Part shown: one piece after another, positions 35,606-49,233 of the stretch | How positions within the stretch are numbered: position 1 is the first letter of the stretch | Layout: the number at the start of each line of letters is the position of its first letter | Assembly (NCBI GenBank): GCA_024867545.1 | Contig: JANFNE010000010.1 | Location: 806,001-870,000, forward strand | From: Phytopythium helicoides | Taxonomy: Eukaryota > Oomycota > Peronosporomycetes > Pythiales > Pythiaceae | Direction of reading: 5' to 3' | Length of the DNA stretch: 64,000 nucleotides | Made by a program: the position numbers and the translations under genes | Notes under the pieces: model-generated | The model's database searches: none | What the model was told of the DNA's origin: nothing | What the model saw: the letters and a program-made list of their open reading frames with translations, nothing else

Positions 35606-38600
35606 TCAGTACCTCAATGCGCAGAAGCACGCCACGCCGGCCTTGATCCAGTATTCCTGGTCCGACAGCAGCACCTGGGCGTTCGTCTCCGACACGAGAG
35701 CTGGCCGCCACAACGCCGGCTTGTTGGCAGGGATCTCGAGCCACATGACAAAGTTGGTCGAGTGCCCAGTGGTCGACAGCGTTCCTGTTCGAGTCAAGAT
35801 TTTGTACACTGGGCAGCGGTAGATGCCTCCGTTGGGCTGCTCTCGGTTCGCTCGGGGGAGAAAGTGGATCACGGGCATCCTTGCAAACAACTCTCTTGGC
35901 AACGGGTCATCCAGGGCCTGGGTCTCCTTGTTCCACCGAGCTCCTTCCAGGAACAGCCCGTATGTGTAGCACCCGTCCTCCGGCTTGATCGTGAGCTCAG
36001 ACGGGTCCTCACGCTTCATGACAAACTCAAACGTGAGCGAGTCAATCGGAAGCTTGTGCTTGCGCGCATGGTTTTGAATGGTTCCGGTCATGAAACCCTG
36101 CGGAAGAAGAAGCCCGATACCCAAAATACCGTCGGAATGCCGTGAGCGATCCAGTTTGCGACGAATGAGAGGCGCTCCAGCAGATCGGCTACCCAAGGTG
36201 CCAGAGGCTTTAGTGATGGATACGCTGCATTCTCCCAAACGGAAGGAACCTTTTGGTCGTCCAATGAGTCGCCCATCGCTTCCAGCTCAGCAGATAGCAC
36301 CACCAGACCCTTAAGTCCACTCTGCAACAGAGCCAGCGACCCTTTCATGACGACAATGAGCTTGTTGAAGCGTTCAACCTCTTGAGCGAGGACAGTGTTC
36401 ATCGACTCCGTGTACGAAACAGGATACGCAGCCTGCACTTGCTCGAGATCAAACGCTTCGGGGAGATTGCGCTCGATCTCTCGAGCTGTCTCGATGATGC
36501 GCTCTTCTCTGGTCTGTACGGCAGGAGCATTGCTGTCGCCACTCGCAGCAGCAGTTACGCGAGGTTGAAGCGAGAGAATCACGTCCAGCGTCGCGAAAGT
36601 CTCAGCCTGTGCACTTGTGATGGCTGCGTTCTCATGAAGTCCAAATACCTCTGGCGACGCATCTGCAGGCAGCGACTCAATGTACGAAACATACAAGGCA
36701 TGCGGACGCGAAGATGGGTCACATGCAATCGAAGAGTAGACGCCACTGCGGGAGAAATGGTATCCGTCCTCAAGAACCGCTGGTCGAAAGAAGCTTCCAA
36801 GCAACACATCCGATGTTCTAGCATCCTTGTCATCTGTAATCCGTCCACCGTAGTTTATCGTCGACGTCATGACGCGCAGCACATCAAAAGGCACATCAAC
36901 ATAGGTGTCAAGGAACATTTCCAGCTGCGCAACGCTGATATCTAGGTCGGTCTCGTTGAATTGGTATGGGATATTCCATCCGAGCGCGCCGAATCTCCGC
37001 CGCTCGCATACGACTGCATGGAAGAGTGCAAGAGCAAAGAGCAATTTGCAAAAGACCCGCGGGGTACGCGTCACCGTGAGCTTGTTGTCATCAAGTTTGA
37101 GATAGGTGTGCTTCAAGTTGGCACGCAATCCCTTTGGAGCCTCTTTGGTCAACTTGACACCATCTTGCAGCACAGATGCTGGGAACTTTGGGGTTGGCAT
37201 GCTCGTCAACCATAGGCGGAAATCTTCGTGGACCTTGGACGTCGCAATCTCTTCGCAGATACGTTCAAGCTCAGGCATCCAACTTAATGCTAAATGGCAG
37301 TTCTGGAGCAGAACCCACTCGCCCTTCCCAGTCGCATTCTCGATGAGACGTGCGGCAAGAACTCCTTGCCCCTGCCCCAACGCAATCGATTTCAGCTTTG
37401 TGTCCATGCATTGCCGAGCAGCAAATCCCAGGAGGTCTTTGGCCGGGTCAGAACCTTGTGATAGCACGAAGATGAGAGGAGTTTGGGCACTGGCGTCATC
37501 AAACGCACCCACGAGGTCGAAAGGTGGCGGCTCAATGAAAGCGCGGCCCAGCTTCGTTGAAACGAGATTGGCTATACCTGCCATCATCCTGTCAGGGCGA
37601 AGTACTCGAAGGACGCACAGCCTCTGGAAAGCATCTAGAGATGCCTCGAGCTTCTCGCCAGGCAAAGGCTCGTTTTGCGGTTCGAGAGCGTCGAAAATGG
37701 CGCGGTACTCGATCGTGTATCTACTGAAAGTCATCGATTATTGTAGCAAATGCTGGAAATGTAGCGAGACGGCACAGCTCTCCCCAAGCATGAGCCTCAA
37801 GCCATTGTGGCGCCGGATTTTCCGGTGGGTGATTTGTGCTTGTGCTATTATCTCCAGTCGCCTGGTGCTGAGATGGATTCGCAGCCCCCGAGAGCAGAAA
37901 GCGCCACTCACCGATATCAAGCTCGTTATTACCCTGCATGATTGCGACAGTCAACAAGAATGAAAACAGAAGCTTGTGTTTTTCGAAGAGAGATCGGCAG
38001 ATATTCTTGTACACCGAGTACGTAAAGTAATTGTTCAAATTCAGGATTCGCGCCTCCAAGGCGGAAGCCTGGGGTGCTGCTTGAATTCCTCGCTCAAACA
38101 GCGAGGTAAACCATGCGAGAGAGTACTGGTACATCGGGTCGACACGAGCTAAATCAGCAATACAGAAGAAACAAACGGGCTGCTCGACTAGCCACCGGAC
38201 GATATCCTTCACTGCGTGCATCAATCTCGCGCTCAGTATCTTCGGCTTCACGCATCTTGGCCATCACCACCGCTGACGTTTCTTTTGCGGATGCCAGTGT
38301 TTCAATGAGATTCGTGTCATCTAAGATATTGCCTTCCGAGTGCGAAAGCAAGTACAGGATTTGCGTTTCGATATCAAAGAGTTGGCGTTTGCCTTCTGCA
38401 TTCGATACAACGAGCTCGCTCTTCTTTGCTGCCAAATCTGGTAGCTCACGCTTGACAACAACGCCAAGAAGCTGTTCCTCCAGCCCAGTCATTGTAATAG
38501 TGAAGTTGAGCAAACTAACTTTCACGCATACCTCAGGCGCATAATGAGGATTTGCAAGTTTGGTTGTCAAAAAGAAGCGGAAGGCCGAGTTATATGGAAT

Positions 38601-41600
38601 CACATTGTCTCCCAATCGCATCATATCCTGTCCGCTTTGCTTGAATTTCTGTTGCAGCAGAACTGGCTCCAGCGCAGCATCTAGAGTTTCCCCAACATTC
38701 TCAAGAAGTACCCATTTGCCAAATCTCACACCATTCTCGAGTGCACGAAGAAAGTTGCGATCTGACGGCTTGACCACGTCCATCCCGTTTTCACACATTC
38801 TAGTATCGCGACCGAGGGTCTTGAGGAATCGATTTGCTTGACCTTGAGGGTCGATTAGCAATGGCCATCGCCGGGCTCTTGCAATAATAATTCCATTTTG
38901 AGTCGAAACGGAGTCAGTCGGCAATCCCGCGAGTTGCCAGGCTCTCAGAGCCACTGGGTCCTGGAGCGTCTTGATCAGATCACAGCCTGGAGTGTGTGGA
39001 ACGTTCCGAGCCGCGAGCTCGTCACGCCAACGTGCAGCCAGTGATTCACGAAACTCTGATGTGAATGCACCTAAGTAGCTGATTGCTGCTGCAGCCGCTA
39101 GTGCGTCACCGGGTAAGTTGCCCATATCGATCGTGAGCTGTGCAACTGTTGCTGTCCAACGAGCTTGCTCGCCGCCTAGCCCGCCGATAAGTCGCTCAGC
39201 ATTTTGCAGCTGAACCTGGCACTGAACAACTTTAGCCGCTAACTCTTCCTTCTTGGCTACAGCACCTGCATAAGAACGCTCAAGCTCGGCAAGTCGATCA
39301 CGCACATCTGCGAGATTTGCTTGAGCTTTCTGAAGAACAGCGAGCGTTGCATCGAGTTCAGTTTGTGCTTCTGCAAGTGCTTGCTTCTTCGGAGCAACGG
39401 CCTTAGCTACGAAATGATAAGTGTACATAGCACGTGCCCACATACAGATCGCTGTGCAGGCTTTGGAGGATTTTTCAATTGCTTCAGGTGTAAAATTTGG
39501 ATCCTCCATGTTTGGAGCAACCTTAGTGATAATTGCGTCAGGAATGTTGTCCTTATCGAAAGACAATAGACTCTCCATGAACTTGTTAGCGTTCGCAAGC
39601 ACGACTTTTTGTGCCACCTCCCAGTAATCGTTGATCTTCTTGCCAGGTCGATCTGGGTCCGCCTTGGACACAGGTTTGTGACCAAACAAGACGCATACCA
39701 CTTCCATAGTTAGCTTCACACCAGATGGTGGTGTCTTCAACGCCTTTACCTCATCGATATCAGCCTTTTTGAGCTTGTTAAGACACTCGAGCGCAGCATC
39801 AAGAGCAGGGAGAGCTGCATCAAGGTCGCGTTGGGCTGATTCCGCAATTTCCTGTGTTGCGGCGGCTTTGACTCGGGCAGCCGCTTCTTCTTGTTCAACT
39901 GTGGCTTTCGTAATATCAGCCTCCGCGCTGTCTTTTGCAATTTGAATCATCATCTTCTCGACGTCCTCTTGGGTTGCAGCAAGTACAGGCTGTAATTCGA
40001 CAAGCTCTGCTTGCATTGTTGCAACAACAAGCTGCGTTTCAGATAACTTATCTACACCATGCTGCAGTCTCGATCGCATCGTGCCAACTTCATCGCGTTT
40101 AGCGACAAGAACAGCTTTGAATGTTGCGAGCAACTCAAGGTAACTCGTTGGTGTTACGTAAAAGTGTCGACGTAATACGTTAAAGAATCGATGTGCTTCC
40201 TTCTCGACGCTCTGGTGTACACACTGAAATGCCTCCACCAGGGCTCGCAAAAGAGGCGACTTGTTCGAAGGCGTTTTCTGCATTAGATGATTTGGTGGCT
40301 GGTCTTGCTACTCTCTCCACCCATGCTTAGCAAAGAAGCGTCACTGGTGAGTACTGCTGTGGCGACGGAGTCAAGCGCCTCAGCTGGCCATTCCCCAAAC
40401 CAGTCAATCGTACAACAGTTCACAAGTGATGGGAACATACGAGGCGATCGCGAACCGAGAGCCAAGTGGAGACATGCAGATGACGAGATGGATGTTGCGT
40501 TGCACACGGGCAAGATACTGAGTGAAAACATTGCTTTTTGTCGGTGCGAGTTGCTTCTTTTGGCAATCTGCTCGACAAGCCGTGAAGATTTGGTCCAAGT
40601 CCTCGGCCGCATAGAGATTTGGAACGTTGCCAGAATTCAGAACACCGTTGAGGTCTTCGAGCATGGTCTCATCTACGACTTGCACGTCTGAAAACAGAAA
40701 AACTACAGGAGTATCTTTCACTCCTGCTAGAAGTAAGCATTGCTTCACATCATCCCTCCAGTCTGACATCGAGTATCCTTTGACAATCTCTACCTGCACA
40801 CACTTGTACCCCGCCATGAACGTTGCAAGCTTGGTCAAACTTTGCCGACCGCTTCCACCGACACCAAGCAACAGGGCATGACCCATCGGCTTGTCGAAGT
40901 ATACGCGAAATTCGTGAAACGTGTTCCACTGCATCTAGAAAAAGCACGAGTGGCATTGGAGACTTGCTCTCTGCATTATAGTCACTGAGGTACTCGTCCA
41001 TGACTGACAAGGCCCGGTCTACGTCAAGAACTTCCTCGTAGATTTTTGGGTCCGCACCAGGAACGAGGTAGTCTCCATATAAAAGTGGTTTGGGGCTGTT
41101 ACTGTCATCTTTTGATGGCGTTGGCACCACTCGAGAGGCATCTAGCCCATCGAAGCACTCACCGACTGCTGCGCGTAGTAGATCTGTCACCCATTCTCGG
41201 TCTTGAGCCGATACCATGCGATCGCCGAACACTCGCTGGCACTCATGAACCCACAGTCGAACAACTCCATCTGCTGTTGTAATGCGGCGGCTGTCACCCA
41301 TCAGCACGCCCTGAAACACCTTGGCTAGATCGCGAAGGTTGAACGTGTAGTGCGACTTGGCTGGCGTGGGCAAAAGTTCAGCACACACAGTTTTGTATAC
41401 ACGGAGTGAAGATTCTACCATACGATCCGCAAGTCGTGAGATCTCCGGTGGGAATGCGCCAGAGCAAAGGAACCCATTCAAGATGGCCCCAAAAATTGCA
41501 CGTTTACTATCATCTCCAAGCTCGGCGTAAGCAATGACATTGAAGTGCCGGACAAGACGAGGGGTGATTGGGTTGCGTCCGCCGCCAGGAGGACCCATGG

Positions 41601-44600
41601 ATGCAACATACTGGACGTCGATGATACGGCGAAAAGATAGTAATTTTCGATCGTACCACCCGCCTTGGTCAAACCACTGACGAATCAGCTCGAGTGGCGG
41701 CTGAGCGAAGTACTTCTCGCGTTTCGGCATATTCAAATCATCCACATAGACTATGAACTTCTTTCCCGCTGGAGGTCCAAAAACTCCTTTACGGCGCTTT
41801 TCCATCTTGGCATCAAGTAAGTCTTGTGTTTGGTTAACAGATGTCTGCGCCGAAAAGCCCATCGGGACGGGAATCCCGGCAGCATCTGCTGGAAGTGACT
41901 GCAAGAATCTTGAAATCGTGACGGTCTTGCCCGTTCCAGTCGCACCGACCATTAATACGTGCTTGTTGCGCGCGAGCAAAGCGTCCAACAGGAAGGTATG
42001 CCGAACAGAGTCAGCGGTGGGGACAACAATCTCTGCAAAAGATGTGGTAGCAAGAGGCGGCACCTTGTACTGTGGAATTGTATCCATCCAGCGAACCCAG
42101 TTGTGGCTCTGCAGCGAATAGCAATAATCGTACGCTAAGCCGTCTGCTGGTAAAAGTGGGCTACATCCGTTCCCCAACATTTCAGCTCGCACAAATGCGT
42201 CAAATCGCCGCCGCCCAACATCGTTTGTGGTTGCTCCAACTGACCAAACCATTGCAAATACAAACAGCGGCTCTAAATCACGTTTGAGCTGAGCGATTGG
42301 TGGTACCTGCATCAACGGCGAAGGTGGTCCGTTGGATAAACCAGAGCTGCCGCCAGCACTATGATCGTGACCCTCACCACCTTCTTCAGTGTGATCAGAT
42401 GGGTCTCGGTAAGAGTCAAGATAGCAATCAAGCAGTCGCATAAGGCTCTGCGCAACATTATTGTCCATCGTCGGAACGAGCTCGGTCATATGGGATCGCA
42501 TAAATCCAACTGCGGAATAAAGATATACATCAAAGAGCCGCAGCAGTAGCGCTTGGGCGCCTTGAGTCCCTGATACGGCACGGGGTAGGGATGCTATCCA
42601 TGCATCGACTAATGCGGCGAGCCCGAGAGCGCTTGGCTCCATGTACACCATGCCAGTTCGACTCACTGTGGCTGGAGACGCGACCGACAAATCCTCGACT
42701 TCAAACATCATGGTCATGGAGCTTGACATTTGCAGCATCTCTCCAGAGTTGAGACACAACTTTTTATTGTCATCCAGCACTGTGTTCATATTCTCAATCC
42801 AGATTGCATCGACTGGTCCATCAAAAACAACCCACTTTCGGTCACTCGTTGTATCACTAGCGGCTTCTCGGTATAAGGTTGATAAAATCCCGTCCTGCCA
42901 TTCATGCGTGCTGGCGTCGAATTCGCCGTAGAGCTGACCCATCGTGATTGACTTTGGGTTGAGCTGATATGTTCGCACGCGCTCAAAAGCAAAACCGTGC
43001 TCGCGCTGTACTTTCAGAGAAGTCAGCGCATCAGAAAGAGCGTATCGTGCGCTTGACTTGCCACCTCCCGTCGCACCGACAACCATGAGACCGTGGCGTA
43101 CAACGAGTGTTTCATACAATTGAATGCACTTGGTCAAAAAGTACGGAGTTGGCTGAAGCCCTCGCGCACTCCCACACACTTTCAAAGATCGTAGTAGAGC
43201 ACCCAAATCCAGAGCCGGACGAGATTTTCCTGGGAACAGATCACTCATGATACCATTGAAAAGTGGGATATCGTGTGCAAGAAATTTTGGCAGGTTGACG
43301 TCTTGCAAAGCTCGAAGCAGCAAGACGTCTTCGTCCATATCCGGATCATCGCGCTTGAGGTTACCAGCCGCGGTGATCACAGTTTTAACAGCTCGCATGC
43401 CGTAATCATAGTGACATTGCGAAGATAATTGTTCGGAGCAGAGTTTGAAAGTGGTCACCATTTTTGCTCCAAGGGCACGTGCATCTGCAAAGCCGTACGC
43501 GAAAAACATTATTTCGCCGATAAGTGCATAGTCAGGGACCATCATTGCGACAGGTCGAAATAGAGCTGCAAGGGAGTCAGGTAGCTCGCTTCGACCAGCG
43601 TAGCCTGGATTCATCGTGATGAAGACCCCAAACTGCGCATTCAGAACTATATCGGAACCTTCGAAAACGATTCGTGAGTCACCTCGCCGAATCCCGAGCT
43701 GAAGCGTGATAACCTGCTGCCCAACGACAGACAAGACCTCGATATCAATTCGGTTGAATTCGTCGAAACACGCCCAGGCACCACAAGACGCTAGACCTTT
43801 GAAAAATTTCCCATTGCTATATAATCCAAACCGTCAGAGCAATTGAATACAACACATTGCTTGGCAAGTGCCTTTGCAAGATCTTTCGTTGTCTCGGTTT
43901 TCCCGGTACCAGCTGGTCCGGCAGGGGCCCCACCCAGAATCATTTGCAGTGCTCCCATTAGTGTCAAGTAGCACTTGTCAGTCAGAGGCGTGATGACCAA
44001 CCGGAACGAATTTCCAAGATACTCATATCCATACGGACGTCGCGATGTTACTGCCTGGACCCACAAATCGCTGCTCTTGCTTTTTGAGTCTTCACCTTCC
44101 CAGTAATACTTTAGTTGTGAGCTCCACAGAAAGTCACTCTTAGACTCCACATTCTGAGCCACGAGCTTGCGCGTAACATCTCGCGCATGAACATCAATCA
44201 CAGTCAGCGCTCCGCATGTAATTCGCGCCATTTTGTTTAGGTCTCCGCGAACTAGAGTCACCATATCTGCCAATTGCTCCAGCTGCCGAGCAAGCATGCG
44301 TTGAACTCCTTCACGCCCATCGCGGTCCATTGCTTCCTCCATTTCTCGTGTCCAATGCGTTTGACTTCCATTCAACACGCACATGCCGGGCCACTTCTGG
44401 ATCCATAGTGGCCGTGGTGTTTGAGTATAATCTGCGATTGCACGCTCCATGCAGTCGCGCACCGAAATTTTCATCATGTTTTCGACCTCAAGCATCCAGT
44501 GCTCGACGTTCTTGTTCACCGGATCAACAATCGTTTCGAAGGGCACTTTTTCTCCTTCAGCTGAGATCATTGCTCGGATCGTCAAGTCATTACTGCTTCC

Positions 44601-47600
44601 ACCTGGCTCATCACAGCCAAATGCAACCTGAACGATACCTCGAAGCACTTCTTCAGGTGTGGTTGTACCAACTTAACATCTTTTGACTCTGATAAAATAG
44701 ACAGTAGCTCATCATTTGACAGGAAGTAAAAGCGCGCAAATGATGAGCGTTTAACCTCGAGATAGTCGCTCAGCCCTTTCTGTACCATCTCAAGCAGGAT
44801 GTTGGACTCTTTGAACTTTTCCAGAAGCTTCGGGTTCTTGCAGAACTCGAGACACCTTGGCTTGGCTCGCCCAGACGCCAATGTTTGACGCCAGTTTTTG
44901 TCAACGGAAGCAAATCGCTTACCTTCTGTTGGAAGCTGTTTATTGATATCGGGTGATTCAAAGATTGGTTGCAAGTAAAGCCAATTTCGCTGTACTGCTA
45001 GCCACTCTTCTAATACTTCGGACACAAGCTGAAGAGCGGCATTCCACTCACTAATAGCCTCTTCAAATGGACCTTTGAATGATGAAAACATCATTGCCTG
45101 GGTCATGGTAATGTGCTCATCCAAGACGACTTGGATCTCGTCTACACCTTTGACAACTGACGTACCAGTCTCGCGGTATGGAATGATTTGCAGATCGATC
45201 GATTCCCATGCACCTTTCATTGTGTTGAGCGCCTGCTCTAGCTGGTACTCCTTGCCTGCTGCTTCTGCCACCTTGACAATATCATCCAGCCGATCAAGTA
45301 GGTTCAATTGGAAGATTGTTGTTAGCGTAAAACTCTCATCAATCTCAAGGTCAAACCCCATGGTTTTGCTGAGCTCTGCCCAGTGTCGCTCACGCATTCC
45401 TGGATTTCTGAGGGCGACTATAAGTGGAACGTAAGGCTTGAACACAGCAATTTGCTCCTTGATAGTCTCAGCAATCTTGGCGCAAGCATCGCTACCCGTT
45501 GTGCTGTTAGTGAAAAACTTATACGCCTTGTGAATTGCTACACTGTACGTCTCGACTAGTCTCTCGACTTGCTCAGCGTCAATATCCGTGAAGGACCCTT
45601 GAATCCATGTTTTTCGACTCTGAATCCAATGAAATGACGTTGACCACAGCTGGAAATACGGCTCAAAACTTTTCTTAGCCGCTGCTAGCGCATCGTAGGA
45701 TGTTACGTCATGTCCGAACAACATCTCGCGACTATTAAAAAGAGATGCATCTTGTTGTGCCTGCTCAAGCTTACGCTGCACAGCCATAGCATGATGAGCC
45801 ACATCGTCGACGAATGCCAAATTATCATACCGCGCGAACGTGTCGATCTCGTCCTGCAACGAAGAGAGCGTCTTTTCGAATCGCTCTTGTTCAGACTCCA
45901 TCTGTTTTGCAAACTTGCCCTTTCGTTCATCAAGTGCAACTCGGCAGCGCGAGCTCTGCGCCAAAATTTTATTGGGCCAGCTCTGCACACTCCACATGAG
46001 CCGAAGATGCTCGTCACTCACATAATGCTGAAACTCATCCACCAATGCTTGATCGCGTTGTATACGTGTGATGTCTTCTTCTAATGGCTGTAGGAGCGCA
46101 GGGATGCCTGAAATATACTCCTGAAGCGCCGTCAAGCTCTCAATATCTTTGGGTGTTGCAGCTAAATTTTGGTGAATGGTCTCAAAGCGTGATGTCATCC
46201 GAGTGGCTTGTTGCATGCAGTATGCAACCTGTGCATCGAGTAACTTTGTAAAGATGTCCCGATGTTTGCGTGCGAGTATCGCGCGTATGTTTGTCAAATC
46301 GACTAAGAACATTCCGAGATTCACTGCACGGGAAGGGATGGTCTCCAGCAGCATTGCTTCTTGATCACGGTGACTTTGCAATAAACGTCGGAGTTCGCCG
46401 ATTTCCACTGGCGGGGGAGGTGGGGCATCTTCTTCATCCTCATCCCGTGGACTTGTGTTTCCATTATTTGCTTGATCTTTAGAGCCCTCTTGTGTCGGCG
46501 GAGGGGTCTTGATAATTTTTGAAAGATATCCATCTACATCAAGATTCAGTAATGGAATGTACTTGTCAAACTCTGCCAAGTATGCAATCAGGGGAGATAT
46601 TGCATGCTGTACTGCTTCGTCTACGCGTTTTCGTAATGGATAGACTAGTGTTGGACCACATGCCGATAGAAATGGTACGCTTTCTTGAGTCGGCCAGAAA
46701 ATACGGTCCATCACGAGCCTCTCAACGAGTTCGAGCGACTGCAGGCGCTGAACACACGTATCGAACTGCGCAGTGAGAGCCTCTCGAAAAGCCTCAGGAC
46801 TAGTCACATACTCAAACCGATGACCTTCTTCAATCTCTAAAGGCTCAAGTGGACATACTTGATTGATCATCCCTGTTGATGGGCGTCCATCTTTCGAAGG
46901 AGCGGGTTTGTTTATCGAGTTCCAGTCCTTAATGGCAATGAGGCGCTCGTCACTTGGGCTTGGTTCAGCACATGTATTCCAGAGGAAATAACCATTTCTA
47001 CTCGAAACATGGGCTGATGCGTTGGTAGCATTGCTGACGCGTCATCAAGAAGTTGCTCTTCGACTTGAGTGCTAGTTTTGCTAGCTAGAGGCCGTGGTAT
47101 GACTCGTATATCTTTTGGACTTGCTACATCAACGCGAAAGCTGGCCATGTTCTCGATGAACCGAGTGTAGTCATGGAAGTTACGCCCCATCACTTCCCGC
47201 AGCGATGTCTCAACCATGTATCCAACACGCTGCAGCAAGCGCTTCAGAGGAGTTGATCCGTATTTTGTGCGATTTGACTCCCCAATGTGAAACGAGGGAT
47301 GTTGAGCCTGAGAGCAATGAAGCTGAATGCGTTTGGCAGCGAGTCGTGTCCAGGAGTCACGCATATATCGCAGAGCAGTATGATGAATTTGCGCGTGTAT
47401 CGTTGTAAACTCTTGCAGCGTGATACTTTTTCGTGGAGTAGACGGGCTAACAGAATTGTTTGTTGCCCCAAGAGAGGCTGAGAGGTTCCCCACACTTGCA
47501 CGGACATCTCCATACGGAGTATCTGTTGGCTGTTGATTGATAAGCAATTTGGTAGCCTCTACGTCAATGCAGCTGCTTTGCACATCAAGTAGCGCTCGAA

Positions 47601-48848
47601 CAGCAAACGCCAAACCAAGAAACTTATCGCTGCTTGGAACAACGCTACTAGTAGCCAACGTTGCGCCTGCGGTGGCGAGAAACCGCTGGTTGAAATCGAA
47701 TTGCGCGTTTGTGACGACTCCACTCCTCGGAGGTTGTACTAATGCACACCCCACATGTGAAGTGGAGCCATGCAAAGGTGTTACTCGTGCCCCACCAACT
47801 TCTTCCTCGAGGTCGAGAGCGTTTGCCATAAACACGAGTTTATTCATCGTATGCGTGTAATCGCCATTCACTTCGTCCAAAAGAATCGACGTTCCTGCGT
47901 CAGTTGGTACACTTGGTGACGAGAACGTGCGTCGAAAAATATTGCCAATCGTATTAGAGTCCAGTTGTATGTCGGGGCTAATGGGCATACTTTCAATATA
48001 GAGCGATTGTCGCAGTAGTGCCTGAGCGCGAGCCCGTGCTTGAATCCCTTCTTGCAAGCGCAACATGAACGCAACAGCGTCCTCCTGTTCCAAACAAACT
48101 AAGCATGGGTGCGTAATCGGAGCCCCCACACGTTTTCCTGCTGTCCATGACACAACCACACGTTGCGAAGAGCTTCCTTTATCATCTTCTGTGGCTGTCA
48201 CAATGCAGCTTGACCAGTTTGCTGTCACCTTCCCAGAGCGCTCGTCTAGTGGTAATGCGACAGCCTTGGCTGGCCCGTTAGTCTTTAGAAGTTCTTTGGG
48301 TGCTCGAGTGCCCGACCTTCAAGTGAGACGAAGCACCAAATCGGAAGAAAGTCGCTAGTTATAACGCTATACTCGCTGTTTGCTTCTTGTTGTAAGGTTG
48401 AAGCACCCGAAGTTGCTCGGACAGCAGCGGGGTGACCAATAAGGTCTTTTGAAACATGTGATTCTAGCCATTCTGCTAACGCTGAGCCTTGAAGCTTTGG
48501 TGAAATACCGCGAATAGCGGTTGAGTTTGCTCGCGATATGCGCTTGCTTGGCAGCGCCTTGACTGGAGAGCCTGCACTCTTTTGCGGAGGAATACTTGAC
48601 GACAGGGCTGACATTAATGGTCCTTGTTTAGCTATCCCAGTAGCATTAGCTGTCATATGTACACCACGATTGGTCCCATTGGCTGGCCCAGTTGCTTGGA
48701 GAGAAGTGGAGGACGCGCGTGCACTGCCATTGCCGTCGCCGTATCTGTCCAAATCTCGAAGAACGAAGCTCAATGCAGCGGCGTTGGAGGCGGCACCAAT
48801 TGCACTATCAGCATTTGCAGCAATTGATACTGGCTGTAGTCCAAACAT
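35606..48848 (-). CDS. Axonemal (inner-arm, single-headed class) dynein heavy chain
   Basis: About 4,400 codons on the minus strand without clear introns. The N-terminal tail and linker come first. AAA1 has GPAGTGKTETTKD (about 43910) and CFDEFNRI; AAA2 has GATGGGKSS (about 43070); AAA3 has GATGTGKT (about 41935); AAA4 has GVGGSGRQS (about 40860). The coiled-coil stalk with the microtubule-binding region lies at about 39100-40150, then AAA5-AAA6 and the C-terminal domain ending at 35606. All four expected P-loops are intact. Sense crosses about ten one-base frame changes (near 48300, 46960, 44645, 43807, 40890, 40455, 40285, 38180, 37735 and 36115), several in homopolymers, for example T5 where NFFKG needs T6. 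The protein is a microtubule motor of the flagellar axoneme. AAA2 wording (FDGPVDAIWIENMNTVLDD) suits the inner-arm DNAH3/7/12 group; the exact class is uncertain. Confidence 0.93.
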
Positions 48849-49233
48849 GTAGACGTTGGGTTAGAAAAAAAAAAAACTTCTACCATGAGCAAGGGGTGCC
48901 GCCCACACCTTCTTCGTGTACCCGCGTTTACTCATATCACTACTGCACTTCCCAACACCAGCCTCCTCCACCTAATCGATCTGCAAGCACTCGGCAGCCC
49001 AGCGAATTGCCGCCGAATCGTCGCGACTTGGAGATTTTTTCGGTGCCAACAACATTCATGTGACTAATTGGTCGCCCGCGTTTCGCGACGCTTCGCAAAC
49101 CCAAGCTGAAACCAATCGCCCTGCTCACAAATACTTTTACAATGCCCAACTCTGCTGTGAGTTCCACCAAAACATTTGATGAACCAAACTCGTCAATCAA
49201 CTTCAAGTGATTACCCTCGCTTTATCCTCACAG
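48849..49233. other. Promoter region of the dynein gene
   Basis: 385 bases between the dynein start and the 3' end of INTS6. A run of 12 A (48866-48877) lies close to the dynein ATG. No convincing coding frame or named element is seen. Confidence 0.4.

Noticed and set aside
35526..48848. Ten or more separate dynein-like genes, one per open frame
   Set aside because: The pieces follow each other in the order of a single heavy chain, with each motif present once.
48940..49206. Small minus-strand frame of 88 codons upstream of dynein
   Set aside because: Not protein-like beyond chance, and it lies in the expected promoter and 5' leader.
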